From Cryptomeria japonica (Eukaryota > Streptophyta > Pinopsida > Cupressales > Cupressaceae): 64,000 nucleotides of DNA. Positions 1 to 10,753 of this stretch are shown here, in pieces; the stretch's first letter is position 1; every line of letters begins with the position of its first letter. The translations under genes were made by a program, and so were the position numbers. The DNA lies in assembly GCF_030272615.1 (NCBI RefSeq), contig NC_081410.1:229124915-229188914 (forward strand). Direction: 5' to 3'. The notes beneath the pieces are model-generated. The model ran no database searches and was not told the DNA's origin. It saw only the letters and a list, made by a program, of their open reading frames with translations.

Positions 1-300
1 TGAGACATCTGAGTATCGAGCTCTCTTCGACTGGTTGCTTTGTCGTCTTGTGTTTGTCGTGTGTCTTTTGCACTTTTTTTTGTTTTGTGTGTCTTGTTCC
101 TTTTTGTTTTTGTGTGCTCTTGCATATGTTTGAGTGAGTTAAGATCCTAGGATTGGGGGATTTGGTTCCTCAACATTAGTGATGTCTTAAACTCCTTGTG
201 GGATTTCTCTATATCTGTCATCTTCATCTCTCTATTTCTTCTACTTTACCGACAGTAGTGGCATAAGTTATACTCCAGTTAAAGTGGGGGCTAAATTTAG
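1..300 (+). other. 3' internal end of a family G LTR element, with polypurine tract
   Basis: No coding frame is recognisable here. The last 20 bases (281-300) hold a purine-rich tract, aaagtgggggctaaa, directly before an LTR that starts with TG. The same tract occurs, reverse-complemented, beside the LTRs at 26600 and 62297, so it is read as the plus-strand primer of this retrotransposon family. The rest of the element lies left of the window. Confidence 0.55.
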
Positions 301-1472
301 TGTCATAAAATTGCGCCTCCTGAAATTTTAACCACATTTGAGGTCCTCACATTGGTGATGACATCCTCCTTCCTAGCCAAGACCCTTTTCTGCACCTTCA
401 CCCTTGGGTTCTTCCTTTCTCAGAACCTGTTCCTGCCTCTAGACCCTGTCTGGACCTCAAAATAGGGCAGGACAAGGGTGTGGTGTCCCTATCCTCCCTA
501 GGATAGGGGCATGGCGCCCTTGTCCCCACCTCTTAGGGTGCTCCTATGATGGGTCTGCCCGATCCCCTATGCACAATCTAACTTTGAGGTTTGCATTCCT
601 CTTTGTCAGCCTTCAGTGATTGAAAATTAATCCTAGAGGCGTGTATAAAAGGAGATTCAATTCCCTCGTTTGGGGGAGGAAAAGTTGATCATAAGCAAGA
701 ATAGGCAAAAATATACATCATCAAGCATTCAAGTCTTTTTTATTCATCCATTGGAGTAATATTACAACATTTATTTGCGAATATGTGTGTGTGTTAGGGT
801 TTTGTCATGTTACATGCCATTTCGTGCAACACTTGTGATTACATTCAAGAAGCAAATAAATCATCATCAACAAATTGCAGATCTACAAGGTGTACATTTC
901 CATTGTTTACATTCAAACATTTACAATTAATTTCTTTCAAGGTTGATTCCTCAACTGAGGTTTGACTGAGGCAAACCCCTATCCACAACCCTTCTTCCCC
1001 TCTTTTTTGTGTGTAGGTTGCAGGTGTGCAACTGTAATTGCAAGTTTGTGCTTCATTTGCAGAGACAGAAGAACCCTTTTTCGTTTCGCAGATCTTATGG
1101 AGGACCATGTACACTGTTGCCATGGTCCCAATGACTTTTCTCCAAATTTGCAGGACAGATCCGTATCAATCTAATTAGCTCAAATTCGAAGTTACAGCGT
1201 GATCCCAAACTGGTAGCTCCTCATTTCACTCAATTTCTCTCTTTATTCCACATAGTCAACAAGTCAACTTTCCTATTTACAAAAGAGGGCAAATCACACT
1301 TCAACCCTTGCAATCCACCTTGAATTCACATCCCTTTTTCCCTTGGATTTGGATCTAGTGGATCCAAGCCCCTCTTTTGAATGTAAATTTTCTGCTAAGT
1401 GAAAATCATCTTAGTGACTTCCTTTCTCTCTCCCAGGTGGGGAGTCACTAGGGTTCAATTTTCCACTTTGCA
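301..1472 (+). mobile_element. LTR of family G (Ty3-like), 3' LTR or solo LTR
   Basis: This 1172-bp LTR starts tgtcataaaattgc and ends ccactttgca. It aligns by eye, in the same block order, with the LTRs of element 4 (25121-26599, reverse complement): the opening bases, a ccatggtcc-type block, a ttaggtcaaacccc/gggtttgac block and the U5 end with tcttttgaatg and agggtt. Only the polypurine-tract side of the parent is in the window, so it is either the 3' LTR of a plus-strand element or a solo LTR. The Ty3 assignment is inferred from tract and LTR style; no pol is visible. The two short ORFs inside it are not genes. Confidence 0.6.
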
Positions 1473-3043
1473 GGTTTTATTTGAGTAAGTCTTATTTTTT
1501 GGTTAGTGTACGATAGGATAGGTTTTTAATTTAATAAGTGCTCTTGCATAATGGGTTAGATGTCTTTTTCTTTAATTGTTGAAGCACATTTAGTTAGGTG
1601 TTGTCTAGTGCAATTTGTTTCCCCAGTTCTTCCTATTTGAATGAATATTTCAAAGATGTTCAAAATTGGTTGGTTGGTCATATTTCAAGGTCATTATTTT
1701 TCAAGGTTGTGAGTTAGTCATGTCTTCAATTTTGAAGGAGTCTTTGCATATGCTATTAAAAAATTCCATTAGGTAGTTGGATCTTCGTAGGATCAATAAT
1801 GTCTATCCAAATAATGTAGTCCAATTGATCTACTCATGTTATATTTATATATAAATGTACACCATATAAATTTGTATTAAAATTCATTGGAACGAAAGAA
1901 TTGTTTGCAGTAACTATTTAGGTTACTTGTAACAACTATTGTGTGACTAAGTAGTTAGATTGTAATAACTATTGTGTGACTAAACAATCAACCTACACCA
2001 ACTTCGAAGAAACCTACAACAAATATTATTGTTAAATATTTAACACTCCTAAAAGGACCTATACATTGAAATATTTTAGGACCTACACTTTCAATTGTTC
2101 ACAAATTTGTAGGATTTCACATCACCATAGGTACTTACATTTATGGTTTCCATTTATTAGTAATATTTATCATTTTTTGTAATTAACTATCTATGCATTA
2201 CAGTATGTTCATGAATTATCATTGTTTTAATTAAATGCTTCATAAATTATTTACTCTACCACCCTCATCCATTCATTGTCATTTGAGGACAAATGCTCTT
2301 TCATCTGGGGGGAAAATATGCATGCTTTGTATTGTTGGCTTAGACCATAGGAGGATGGCATTTCTTGTATATCTTCATGCTTACCTCCTACAATCATGAA
2401 TATGTTTAATTCATTTGACTACTTGTATTCATTTTCTTTGCCACTAATGCCTCAAAATGATAAAAGAGAAAAGTATTTAGGAGCAATTATACCAAACAAG
2501 AATGACATTGTTAAGACAGTGAGAAGTAACATCAAAAAATAGAAGGAAACTAATTAATGGCACTAATATTGAAGGAGAATATTCTAAGATACTTAGTCAA
2601 CAAAAAGTAAAATAATCATAACACAAGTGCAAGAAAAAGAAAAGAGAAGAAGAATTTCAGAATTAGTAAAGTAGAAGATTGCAACAAGAATTCAGGTCAC
2701 AAAATATTTTGGGGCAGCTATTAACAATGGAAAGAAGAATAAAAATGAATCATCCTATGAAGAGATCATAAACAGAATAGAGTATGATAGTGAAAGGAAG
2801 AAGAATGGTAGAAAGACAATGACAAGAATGAAGCATAGTAGTGGTAGCAATGCACATTGACTATATAGAGCAAAAGAGATGATGGACCAACATCAAGGAA
2901 TGGTGATAACTAGAAAAGCATGGAAATAATATTTTTAAATCCCCTATAGAAGAAACTTTAGTGAGAAGAAAAGGAAATGACAATCTTAAAACAATAGAGG
3001 ATATGACAGTGGCAAGATTTCATGCTCGTAGCTTTTATCAATG
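1473..3043. other. degraded repeat DNA, no gene seen
   Basis: No ORF of note or recognisable protein is present. At about 2280-2320 there is a tttgaggacaaatg motif followed by ctggggggaaaa, a polypurine-tract-like arrangement resembling the 3' untranslated end of plant Ty3 elements. A 23-bp direct repeat built on aactattgtgtgactaa occurs near 1930 and 1962. The rest is AT-rich and unassigned. Confidence 0.4.
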
Positions 3044-3131
3044 ACCAATGTTTGTCCCTTGCTTGAGGACAAGCAAAACTTCAGCTAGGGGGAGTGATGA
3101 GCCTATAAATTTTCCTATTTATCCATAATTT
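3044..3131 (+). mobile_element. polypurine tract and LTR start of an older Ty3-like element
   Basis: The sequence gcttgaggacaagcaaaact, then ctagggggag and tgatgagcctataaat, matches the usual 3' end of plant Ty3 (Athila/Tat-type) elements, with an LTR starting at 3095. Copia element 1 interrupts this LTR after 3131, and it appears to resume at 8390. The family assignment is inferred; no coding domain supports it. Confidence 0.45.
3126..3131. repeat. target-site duplication of element 1 (left copy)
   Basis: The six bases taattt directly precede the LTR start tgttggc. The same six follow the 3' LTR end at 8384-8389. Copia elements usually make 5-bp duplications; one adjacent base may match by chance. 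Confidence 0.75.
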
Positions 3132-4659
3132 TGTTGGCATTATAACAGACAAGAAGGTTGGCATTCCAATTACAATGAGAGATTGTTGGCATTTCAATAA
3201 GGATATTGAGAAGGTTGTTGATGATTATGGATATAACTGATTAAAGATGTTTTACTATCTTAATATTATTATTTTGTCATTGATGTCAAGAAATTGAGTT
3301 TCTAATTCAGTATGATTTGATGAGTATAAAGATGTCGGTTAAAGACACAGAAAGAATATGATGAATAAGGGGATAATTTATTCAATGGGCAACTATTACC
3401 GAGTTAGACAATGATGAGAACATGATGTTTAGATTGTTTTGATATCCTACATATGCTATTGTTTGAAAGGTTAATACTATACTATGTTACCAAGCAAAGA
3501 ACCTAGTCGGTAAACCCTAAGGAACCTAGTCGGTAAAACCCTAAGGTTATCGATATCGGTTAATGAAGGTAGAATGTCTACCGAGTGAAGTTTAGTATTC
3601 ACCGAGTTGTTACCGAGTTACAACCGAGCTATAACAAAATGCATTAAATGTTTGCATGTGACATTTAATGAAGGAAGCTGATGAGCTGGAGCGGATTAAA
3701 TGATTGGTAAGCCGTGTATGAATATTGTTAAAGAATTTATGGTAAAGAAAGATCGGCAGGAAGATCTACAGCTTAGATTGAACCGCAATACCCTAACACA
3801 AGTTCCAAGGTGAAAATGCAAGTTCCAAGGCAGGGTAAAACATTTTCAGATCGAAGGATACATTGAACCTGGACAAGATTGAAGATCTAATGGCTATGAT
3901 TGATCATGGGAAATATGATCAAGGAGATTAAGCCGTTGGAAGATTGTTTATAAATAGGAAACTGTTGATAAACAATGTATGTGGGCAAGTGTATGCACAG
4001 GGATGCTACATAGTGATTACCGAGCACAGAAGCTTGAAGACCTTTTAGAATAACAGAGTATGGAAGCCCAGTAGATAGACAAGATTAGTTCTATGTCTAT
4101 ATTGTATTGAACAAATAGGAATCTGCTTTAGCAATTTTATATGTGAAGTTGCAAACATATTTTTATTACTGTTATTTTGAGAAGTAGCAGAAAATCTCTT
4201 AACCGAGTGGACTTAACAGTCTTATTTGTAAAATCCTCTAGCAAGGTGACATTCTTATTGAGTGTTTGAAATCCTTTAACAAGGTCACTTCTAACAAGGT
4301 GAAGATCCTAACAGATCTGAGGGAAATTCCTTAACCGGGTCACATCTAGCAATGTGTTTGTAATCTTTAACAGGATTTTCTTTTAACCGAGCATACTCTA
4401 GAAGAGTATATTTCTTAGTGGGTCCAAAATCCCACAGTGGTTTTTCCCTATTTGGGTTTCCACGTTAAATCTGGTGTTATATGTTTGTGATCTTATCTAT
4501 TTATGGGTCTGCATGCATTACTATTTTTTTGATAAGGTTACCAAGGTTGAATATGTTGTTTTTATTGAAGATTAAGTTTGAATGATTCACCCCCCCCCCC
4601 CCCCTCTCATATTGTTAGCTTGGCATCTCTACTAATCATATTTAGTATCAGAACTATCA
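3132..4659 (+). repeat. 5' LTR of element 1
   Basis: This 1528-bp LTR runs from tgttggcatt to agaactatca (TG...CA). Relative to the 3' copy it lacks 24 bp near 3313, consistent with deletion between repeats of agtatgat. It carries a TATA-like site at 3949, a gtggttttt...gggtttcc block near 4437 and a run of about 18 cytosines near 4590. The motif ccgag recurs many times. Confidence 0.88.
3949..3956 (+). promoter_or_regulatory. LTR TATA box of element 1
   Basis: The string tataaata, in gtttataaataggaaa, is kept in the 3' LTR near 7678. It is the best core-promoter candidate for the element transcript. This rests on motif and conservation only. Confidence 0.5.
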
Positions 4660-4661
4660 AT

Positions 4662-4673
4662 TGGTATCAAAGA
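4662..4673 (+). promoter_or_regulatory. primer-binding site of element 1
   Basis: The string tggtatcaaaga lies two bases after the LTR end. It matches the complement of the plant initiator Met tRNA 3' end (TGGTATCAGAGC) at most positions, with differences in the last four. It marks the minus-strand primer site and confirms the LTR boundary. Confidence 0.75.
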
Positions 4674-4723
4674 TTTGGACTTCGGAAGAAAATTTTAAAG
4701 GCACTTGAGTTAAAGATCAAAAT

Positions 4724-6175
4724 ATGTATAAAAGTGATGCATCGAAGCTAAATAAGTCAAGTTTCTCTACATGGCAGAAAAGGATGAAGTTGCATCTATC
4801 AGGAATTGGAGAACATGTTGTCTATTATCTGGAGAATGATTTCATCACACGGAGCACCTATCCATTGACAATGGAAGAGATAAAGGAAAAGCAAGAACAT
4901 ATTCAAGCAATGATTGAAATAACATTTGCATTGACCGACTCAGAGTTTAATGATCTAGAAGGATGTACTGATGCAGAGGCAATGTGGACTAAGCTCATAT
5001 CTGTGTATGGTGGAGATGAACATGTTCAAAGAGAAAAAGTGGATAGTCTAAGAGGACAACTTGAATCTATGAGGATGAATGAAAGTGAGAACATAACCCA
5101 GTACAGTACAAGACTAAAGGAGATTGTCAATCAAATCAAAGGAGCAGGTGGAACTATTGAAGAGAAAGATATAACAAGTAAGTTCTTAAGAACCCTTCTA
5201 CCAGCCTATGCAATCCGAGTCTCTGTAATCAATGAATTGAGGTCTGTAACCAATATGCCAGTTTCTTTAGATGCTACTATTGGTAAGCTACATGCATTTG
5301 AGTTAAGTAACTTTGATAACAGTGGGTCAATGGTAAATAAAGTTGAATCTGCATTCAGTTCTTTTCATATTGATGAAACTGATGATTACAATGATAGAAA
5401 GTATAAGTACTCTAAAGGGAATCATAGTGGAGCAAGTGAAAGATTTTGCAAAAACATGGAGGAGGTACACAAACTGTATGAGGAAATCAGAAAGCAAGAA
5501 GAGTTTGAAGCACTATTAGCCAGAAGGCTACCAAGAGGAAAAGGTAAGTATAAAGGAAAGCTACCTTTAAAATGTTTCAATTGTGATAAGATAGGACATA
5601 TGGCTTCTAATTATCTTGACAAAGAATCTAGTGAAAAGAGAGATTACCGAGATGACAAACAGAAAGATAATCATTATAGAGGATACCGAGACTTCAGGAG
5701 AAGAGATAAAAAGACATGCCTAATAGCTGATGAGGAATCTAATGATGATAAATCAAATGAAACTGATACAGAGGAAGTTGTTTATGTGGCTATCAAAGAT
5801 GGATCAGATGAAGAAAGGTATGAAGAAAAAGTTTTAATATCTCATATAAATACTAATGATTCTTGGATCATAGATAGTGGTTGCTCACATCACATGACAG
5901 GTGATAAACACAAGTTTATTAAATTAGATGATTATGATGGAGGCTATGTAAGATTTGGTAATGATGCACCATGTCCGATAAGAGGTAAAGAATCCATAAC
6001 ACTTCTTGACAATGCTAAATGTAATGATGTTTATTGGGTTGAAGGTTTGAAATACAATTTGTTGAGTGTAGCACAGCTAAACAACACAGGTTACCTAATA
6101 GAGTTTGAAAAAGGAATTGTCAAAGTTCATGACAAGCATGGAAAGTTAGCTGCTACCGGGACAAACAAGAGGTAA
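4724..6175 (+). CDS. gag-protease of copia element 1 (open frame)
   Basis: This 483-residue frame encodes a copia Gag capsid/nucleocapsid region and the start of the protease. Residues ~1-230 resemble the Gag N-terminal region (UBN2-type), with a ...STWQKRM... start. A CCHC knuckle lies near 284-297 (CFNCDKIGHMASNY), but its last cysteine is tyrosine, which should weaken zinc and RNA binding. The aspartic protease site WIIDSGCSHHMTG is intact near residue 384. The protease is followed by the GAG-pre-integrase segment (YNLLSVAQL). The frame ends at a TAA in place of a continuing RGNTFHL reading, consistent with a one-base loss. The start is the first ATG after the primer site and has the family's usual spacing. 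In a whole element this would be part of one gag-pol polyprotein. Confidence 0.85.
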   Translation: MYKSDASKLNKSSFSTWQKRMKLHLSGIGEHVVYYLENDFITRSTYPLTMEEIKEKQEHIQAMIEITFALTDSEFNDLEGCTDAEAMWTKLISVYGGDEHVQREKVDSLRGQLESMRMNESENITQYSTRLKEIVNQIKGAGGTIEEKDITSKFLRTLLPAYAIRVSVINELRSVTNMPVSLDATIGKLHAFELSNFDNSGSMVNKVESAFSSFHIDETDDYNDRKYKYSKGNHSGASERFCKNMEEVHKLYEEIRKQEEFEALLARRLPRGKGKYKGKLPLKCFNCDKIGHMASNYLDKESSEKRDYRDDKQKDNHYRGYRDFRRRDKKTCLIADEESNDDKSNETDTEEVVYVAIKDGSDEERYEEKVLISHINTNDSWIIDSGCSHHMTGDKHKFIKLDDYDGGYVRFGNDAPCPIRGKESITLLDNAKCNDVYWVEGLKYNLLSVAQLNNTGYLIEFEKGIVKVHDKHGKLAATGTNKR

Positions 6176-6857
6176 TACATTTCATCTTGACTCAACTTGG
6201 AATAAATGTCTATATGCAAGGATAGATGATACCTGGTTATGGCATAAAAGGTTTTGTCATGTTAACTTTAATATTCTGATCAAAATAAGTAAGAAGCACC
6301 AAGTAAGAGGTCTACCGAGTCTTGAAAAACCTAAGAATGCTATGTGTTGAGGATGCCAGATGGGTAAGATGACAAGATCAAGCTTTACAAGTAAGTCCTA
6401 CACTTCTAAGGGAATTTTAGATCTTGTGCATACTGATCTTTGTGGTCCTATGAAAGTTCAGAGTTATTATGGTGATAAATATTTCATATTATTTGTGGAT
6501 GATTACTCAAGGATGATGTCAATAATGCTTTTAAAAGAAAAATCAGAAGCTTTTCAAATGTTTAAATGGTACAAGGTTAGAGTTGAAAATGAAACAAGAA
6601 GACAACTAAAATGTCTCAGATCAGATAGAGGAGGAGAGTTTACTTCTGATGAGTTCAACTTATTTTGCAATGATCATGGTATAAAAAGACAAGTCTCTAC
6701 ACCGGGTACTCCACAGCAGAATGGGATAGCTGAGAGAAGGAACAGATCTATGTGGATTGTGCCAGAACCTTGATGATTGAAAAGAAAGTTCCACAAACAT
6801 TTTGGAGAGAAGCAATAAGCACAATTGTTTACACCTTGAACCGAGTTCAATTGAAGA
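6176..6857 (+). pseudogene. integrase fragment of copia element 1
   Basis: This continues the polyprotein in a shifted frame. The HHCC zinc region is visible (WLWHKRFCHVNF), but a TGA sits in the second cysteine pair near 6347. The core follows with HTDLCGP, LRSDRGGEF and NGIAERRN, which supply the D, D and E positions of the catalytic triad. The frame shifts again at about 6754, where SMWIVPEP ends in a stop, and the reading resumes as FWREAIS...LNRVQLKK. It stops at the deletion junction. Two frame breaks, one stop and the missing C-terminus make it non-functional. Confidence 0.85.
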
Positions 6858-8383
6858 AAGGTTGGCATTCCAATTACAATGAGAGATTGTTGGCATTTCA
6901 ATAAGGATATTGAGAAGGTTGTTGATGATTATGGATATAACTGATTAAAGATGTTTTACTATCTTAATATTATTATTTTGTCATTGATGTCAAGAAATTG
7001 ATTTTCTAATTCAGTATGATGTTGCCATATCTTAAGAAGTATGATTTGATGAGTATAAAGATGTCGGTAAAAGACACAAAAAGAATATGATGAATAAGGG
7101 GATAAGTTATTCAATGGGAAACTATTACCAAGTTAGACAATGATGAGAACATGATGTTTAGATTGTTTTGATATCCTACATATGCTATTGTTTGAAAGGT
7201 TAATACTACACTATGTTATCAAGCAAAGAACCTAGTCGGTAAACCCTAAGGAACCTAGTCGATAAAACCCTAAGGTTATCGCTATCGGTTAATGAAGTTA
7301 GAATGTCTACCGAGTGAAGTTTAGTATTCATCGAGTTGTTACCGAGTTACAACTGAGCTATAACATAATGCATTAAATGTTTACATGTGATATTTAATGA
7401 AGCAAGCTGATGAGCTGGAGCGGATTAAATGATTGGTAAGTCGTGTATGAAGATTGTTAAAGAATCTATGGTAAAGAAAGATCGGCAAGAAGATCTACAA
7501 CTCATATTGAACCGCAATACCCTAACACAAGTTCCAAGGTGAAAATACAAGTTCCAAGACGAGGTAAAACATTTTCAGATTGAAGGATACATTGAACCTG
7601 GACAAGATTGAAGATCTAATGGCTATGATTGATCATGGGAAATGTGATCAAGGAGATTAAGTGGTTGGAAGATTGTTTATAAATAGGAAATTGTTGATAA
7701 ACAATGTATGCGGGCAAGTGTATGCACAAGGATGCTACATAGTGATTACCGAGCACAGAAGCTTGAAGACCTGTTAGAATAACAGAGTATGGAAGCCCAG
7801 CAGATAAACAAGATTAGTTCTATGTCTAGATTGTATTGAACAAATAGGAATCTTCTTTAGCATTTTTAGATGTGAAGTTGCAGACATATTTTTATTACTG
7901 TTATTTTGAGAAGTAGCAGAAAATCTCTTAACTGAGTGGACTTAACAGTCTTATTTGTAAAATCCTCTAGCAAGGTGACATTCTTATTGAGTGTTTGAAA
8001 TCCTTTAACAAGGTCACTTCTAACAAGGTGAAGATCCTAACAGATCTGAGGGAAATCCCTTAACCGGGTCACATTTAGCAATGTGTTTGTAATCTTTAAT
8101 AGGATTTGCTTTTAACCGAGCATACTCTAGAAGAGTATATTTCTTAGTGGGTCCGAAATCCCACAGTGGTTTTTCCCTATTTGGGTTTCCACGTTAAATC
8201 TAGTGTTATATGTTTGTGATCTTATCTATTTATGGGTCTGCATGCATTACTATTTTTCTGATAAGGTTACCGAGGTTGAATCTGTTGTTTTTATTGAAGA
8301 TTAAGTTTGAATGATTCACCCCCCCCCCCCTCATATTGTTAGCTTGGCATCTGTACTAATCATATTTAGTATCAGAACTATCA
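6858..8383 (+). repeat. 3' LTR of element 1 (5'-truncated by the internal deletion)
   Basis: It matches the 5' LTR from about 3151 onward and ends agaactatca. The 24-bp segment around 7018-7042 (gttgccatatcttaagaag) is present here but absent from the 5' LTR. Differences are mostly transitions. Because the LTR begins inside the parental LTR, the element cannot complete plus-strand priming at this end. Confidence 0.85.
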
Positions 8384-8389
8384 TAATTT
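8384..8389. repeat. target-site duplication of element 1 (right copy)
   Basis: The bases taattt follow the LTR end and match 3126-3131. Confidence 0.75.
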
Positions 8390-10105
8390 ATGGCACTTTA
8401 TCCATGTTTATAATTCCATTCGAATACATTTTTAAATATTACCTTGGTTTTATGAAGCATTAACTATGATAAATGATTATTGATTTCTATTTGTATATTT
8501 AGCTAGTTAATGCTAAATAATGGTAATATATTATGATGAATGGTTATTATAAATGTAAAGTATTTTGAAAGGATTAATGTTGTTTGTGAGAGGTTTGAAT
8601 CACTCATGTAGTTGGAAATAAGAAGAAACAAGTTGGCAGTTGTCACCATGTAGTTGTTGAATGGACATGTAAAAATTATCAAAAACCTCATGTCAATAAA
8701 AGGGGCACATCTCTCTTGTTTCTTAACAAAATTCAGATCTTCAAAATGATTTGGAAATATTAAAATGAGATATGCTAACCCATTAAAGTGTTTGACTTGG
8801 TTTGCAAAAATTAAGGAGCAAAATTCACCATAAGTTTATTGAGACAAAACTGACAAATTTGGAGGCAACAGTTGAGGAATAAGTTCTAATTCAATTTGGA
8901 CTCTTCCACCTCATAATGATATTGTGAATTTAGAATTTATTGAAGTATACGAACAATAGGGAAAATTTTGGAAAAAATATGTGATGATTCATAAATGATT
9001 ATGACATATTTTGTATAAATTTTCAGTCACGCCTATATTTTGATGTTGTAAGAGTTTGAAGAGAATTAGAACACTCTCAACTCATTTGGTTTGGTCTTTA
9101 TTATTATCTATGGAAAGAATAAATCATCTCCTCATTTTCATGGGAGAATGGACATGTGTTGTAATTTGTTTTAGTTCTATAATTAATCCAACTCTTAGGC
9201 CTCATGTATAAATTTGAGATCCTATCGAGTTGAGAAGAGAGAGTATCTAGTTAGTGCTAGATTGTGTTAGTAGTGTCTTTGTTCAATTAGAAAGTATGAA
9301 ATTTGTCCATGTAAGCTTTGATTTTCAATAAGAAGATGATTTGAAAAATGAAGCTTATATGTTGAATTTTTAATGTGAATAGCTAAGATTATAGCCACTC
9401 AGGAAAGGGCCACTTGAGGAACTGTGACTCCATAGTAGTTTAGATTGTTGTTCATTATTATTTACTGTAAGTAGTGAGTTCTTTAGAGTAGGTTTTATTT
9501 CAGCATATTTAATTTCATTAGTTTTATAATAGCCAACCTGCAACCACTACTATGTCAAATAACCAGTCATCTCGAAACCAATTTTGTGTGGTTAGATTTA
9601 TTTACAACATTGTTATATTTTCAATTTAATTTATTGCTTTCAATTTATTTGCTATACACAATCGATAGAAATAGCCTAGAAGGCTTCCTTAGTACACATA
9701 TAGTGCTAACATCATTTGAAGATACATCCCCAGTCGATAATCAAATGAACCTCCACTTAGGACATTAGATTACCCCATTGGGAATTCTGATTGGGCTGAA
9801 TGCATGACATGCTGCACCAACTCTATGCATATAGTAGAGACTAGTCAATCAAAATTCATCCTTTGGAGGTGAATGTATTGCTTTCATCTCCTTTTAATGC
9901 AATTATGTCATGAAATAGGCTCATTCCTTCTTTACATAGCTAAACTAGTGAACAGCCTACTTTCAAACTATTAAACACAAAGATTGTATCATTTTTTATA
10001 AATATTCTTAATATCATTTCAATTTTTATCTTTCATACTTTTTGGCACTAACATTCATCTAGGAAAACCTACAACAATATGTTAACTTGCATGTAGGCTA
10101 GAAAG
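8390..10105. other. probable continuation of the older Ty3-like LTR, then unassigned DNA
   Basis: This is where the LTR that starts at 3095 should continue after the insertion. The text up to about 9700 looks LTR-like, with no coding and a stretch like a transcript start near 9210-9300. I see no clear LTR end or target duplication. A 60-residue frame at 9586 has no recognisable motif and is not called. From 9780 to 10105 I see nothing specific. Confidence 0.35.
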
Positions 10106-10261
10106 AACTCTACTTTGATACCTGTAGACACTTAAATTTGACTGATTAATTCAATCAGATGAAATCTCCTAAGTCTCTTATATTAGTTCAATAATCCATG
10201 TTATTCAATTAAAATCAAGTATCCATTTTGGCTAAAATTAATTAAATGAAGTCATGCCCCA

Positions 10262-10530
10262 TTAGCTAATTAATAAATTAAATATCTTAATTTAATTACC
10301 CCACCCCTTTTCTTCCAATCCCTTAGAATTAATTAATCTAATTAATTAATCCCCCCTTTTCTAATCCTTTGAATTAATTAATCTAATTAATTAATTCTTC
10401 CTTTCCAATCTCTTGAATTAATTAATCAAATAAATCAATTTCCCTTTTTCAATCCTTGAATTAATTAATCAAATTAATTAATTCCCCCTTTTTCTTCCCC
10501 TTATTTGAATTTAATTAATTCAAATATCCC
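10262..10530. repeat. AATTAATT-rich tandem repeat
   Basis: Four to five imperfect units of roughly 55-60 bp each contain gaattaattaatc, a second aattaattaat, and then a pyrimidine run such as cccccttttt. The units decay at both ends. It codes for nothing; it may be structural LTR sequence. Confidence 0.6.
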
Positions 10531-10753
10531 ATTTGAGTCACATGTCTCCTAACTTTTAACCACCTAACTAACCCTCCTCTAATCTAACCTCCAATCTAAC
10601 CCTCTGGGTTCTAACCAACCCTATCCACCTAACCAACCTTATCATATCCTATCCTAACCTCCCTTCATATGTGTGTGCACACACATTATTCCCTAATTTC
10701 CTTAATATTATTAAATTTAAACTAATTTTGGGTGGCTTCCTCCCAAAATGGAT

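Larger units (their letters stand above)
3132..8383 (+). mobile_element. copia element 1, deletion derivative lacking reverse transcriptase
   Basis: This 5.25-kb Ty1/copia element has two LTRs about 97% alike by eye, an initiator-Met-type primer site, an open gag-protease frame and a broken integrase fragment. The integrase reading runs to an LNRVQLKK stretch at 6857, then enters LTR sequence directly, so reverse transcriptase, RNase H, the polypurine tract and the first ~20 bp of the 3' LTR are gone. The junction shares the short stretch aaggt with both parents, which suggests a microhomology deletion. The taattt duplications at both outer ends show the outer boundaries are original. It sits inside an older LTR. 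Confidence 0.88.

Noticed and set aside
845-1174. Two short ORFs in the family G LTR
   Set aside because: They overlap on opposite strands inside an LTR that aligns with noncoding LTR copies elsewhere in the window.
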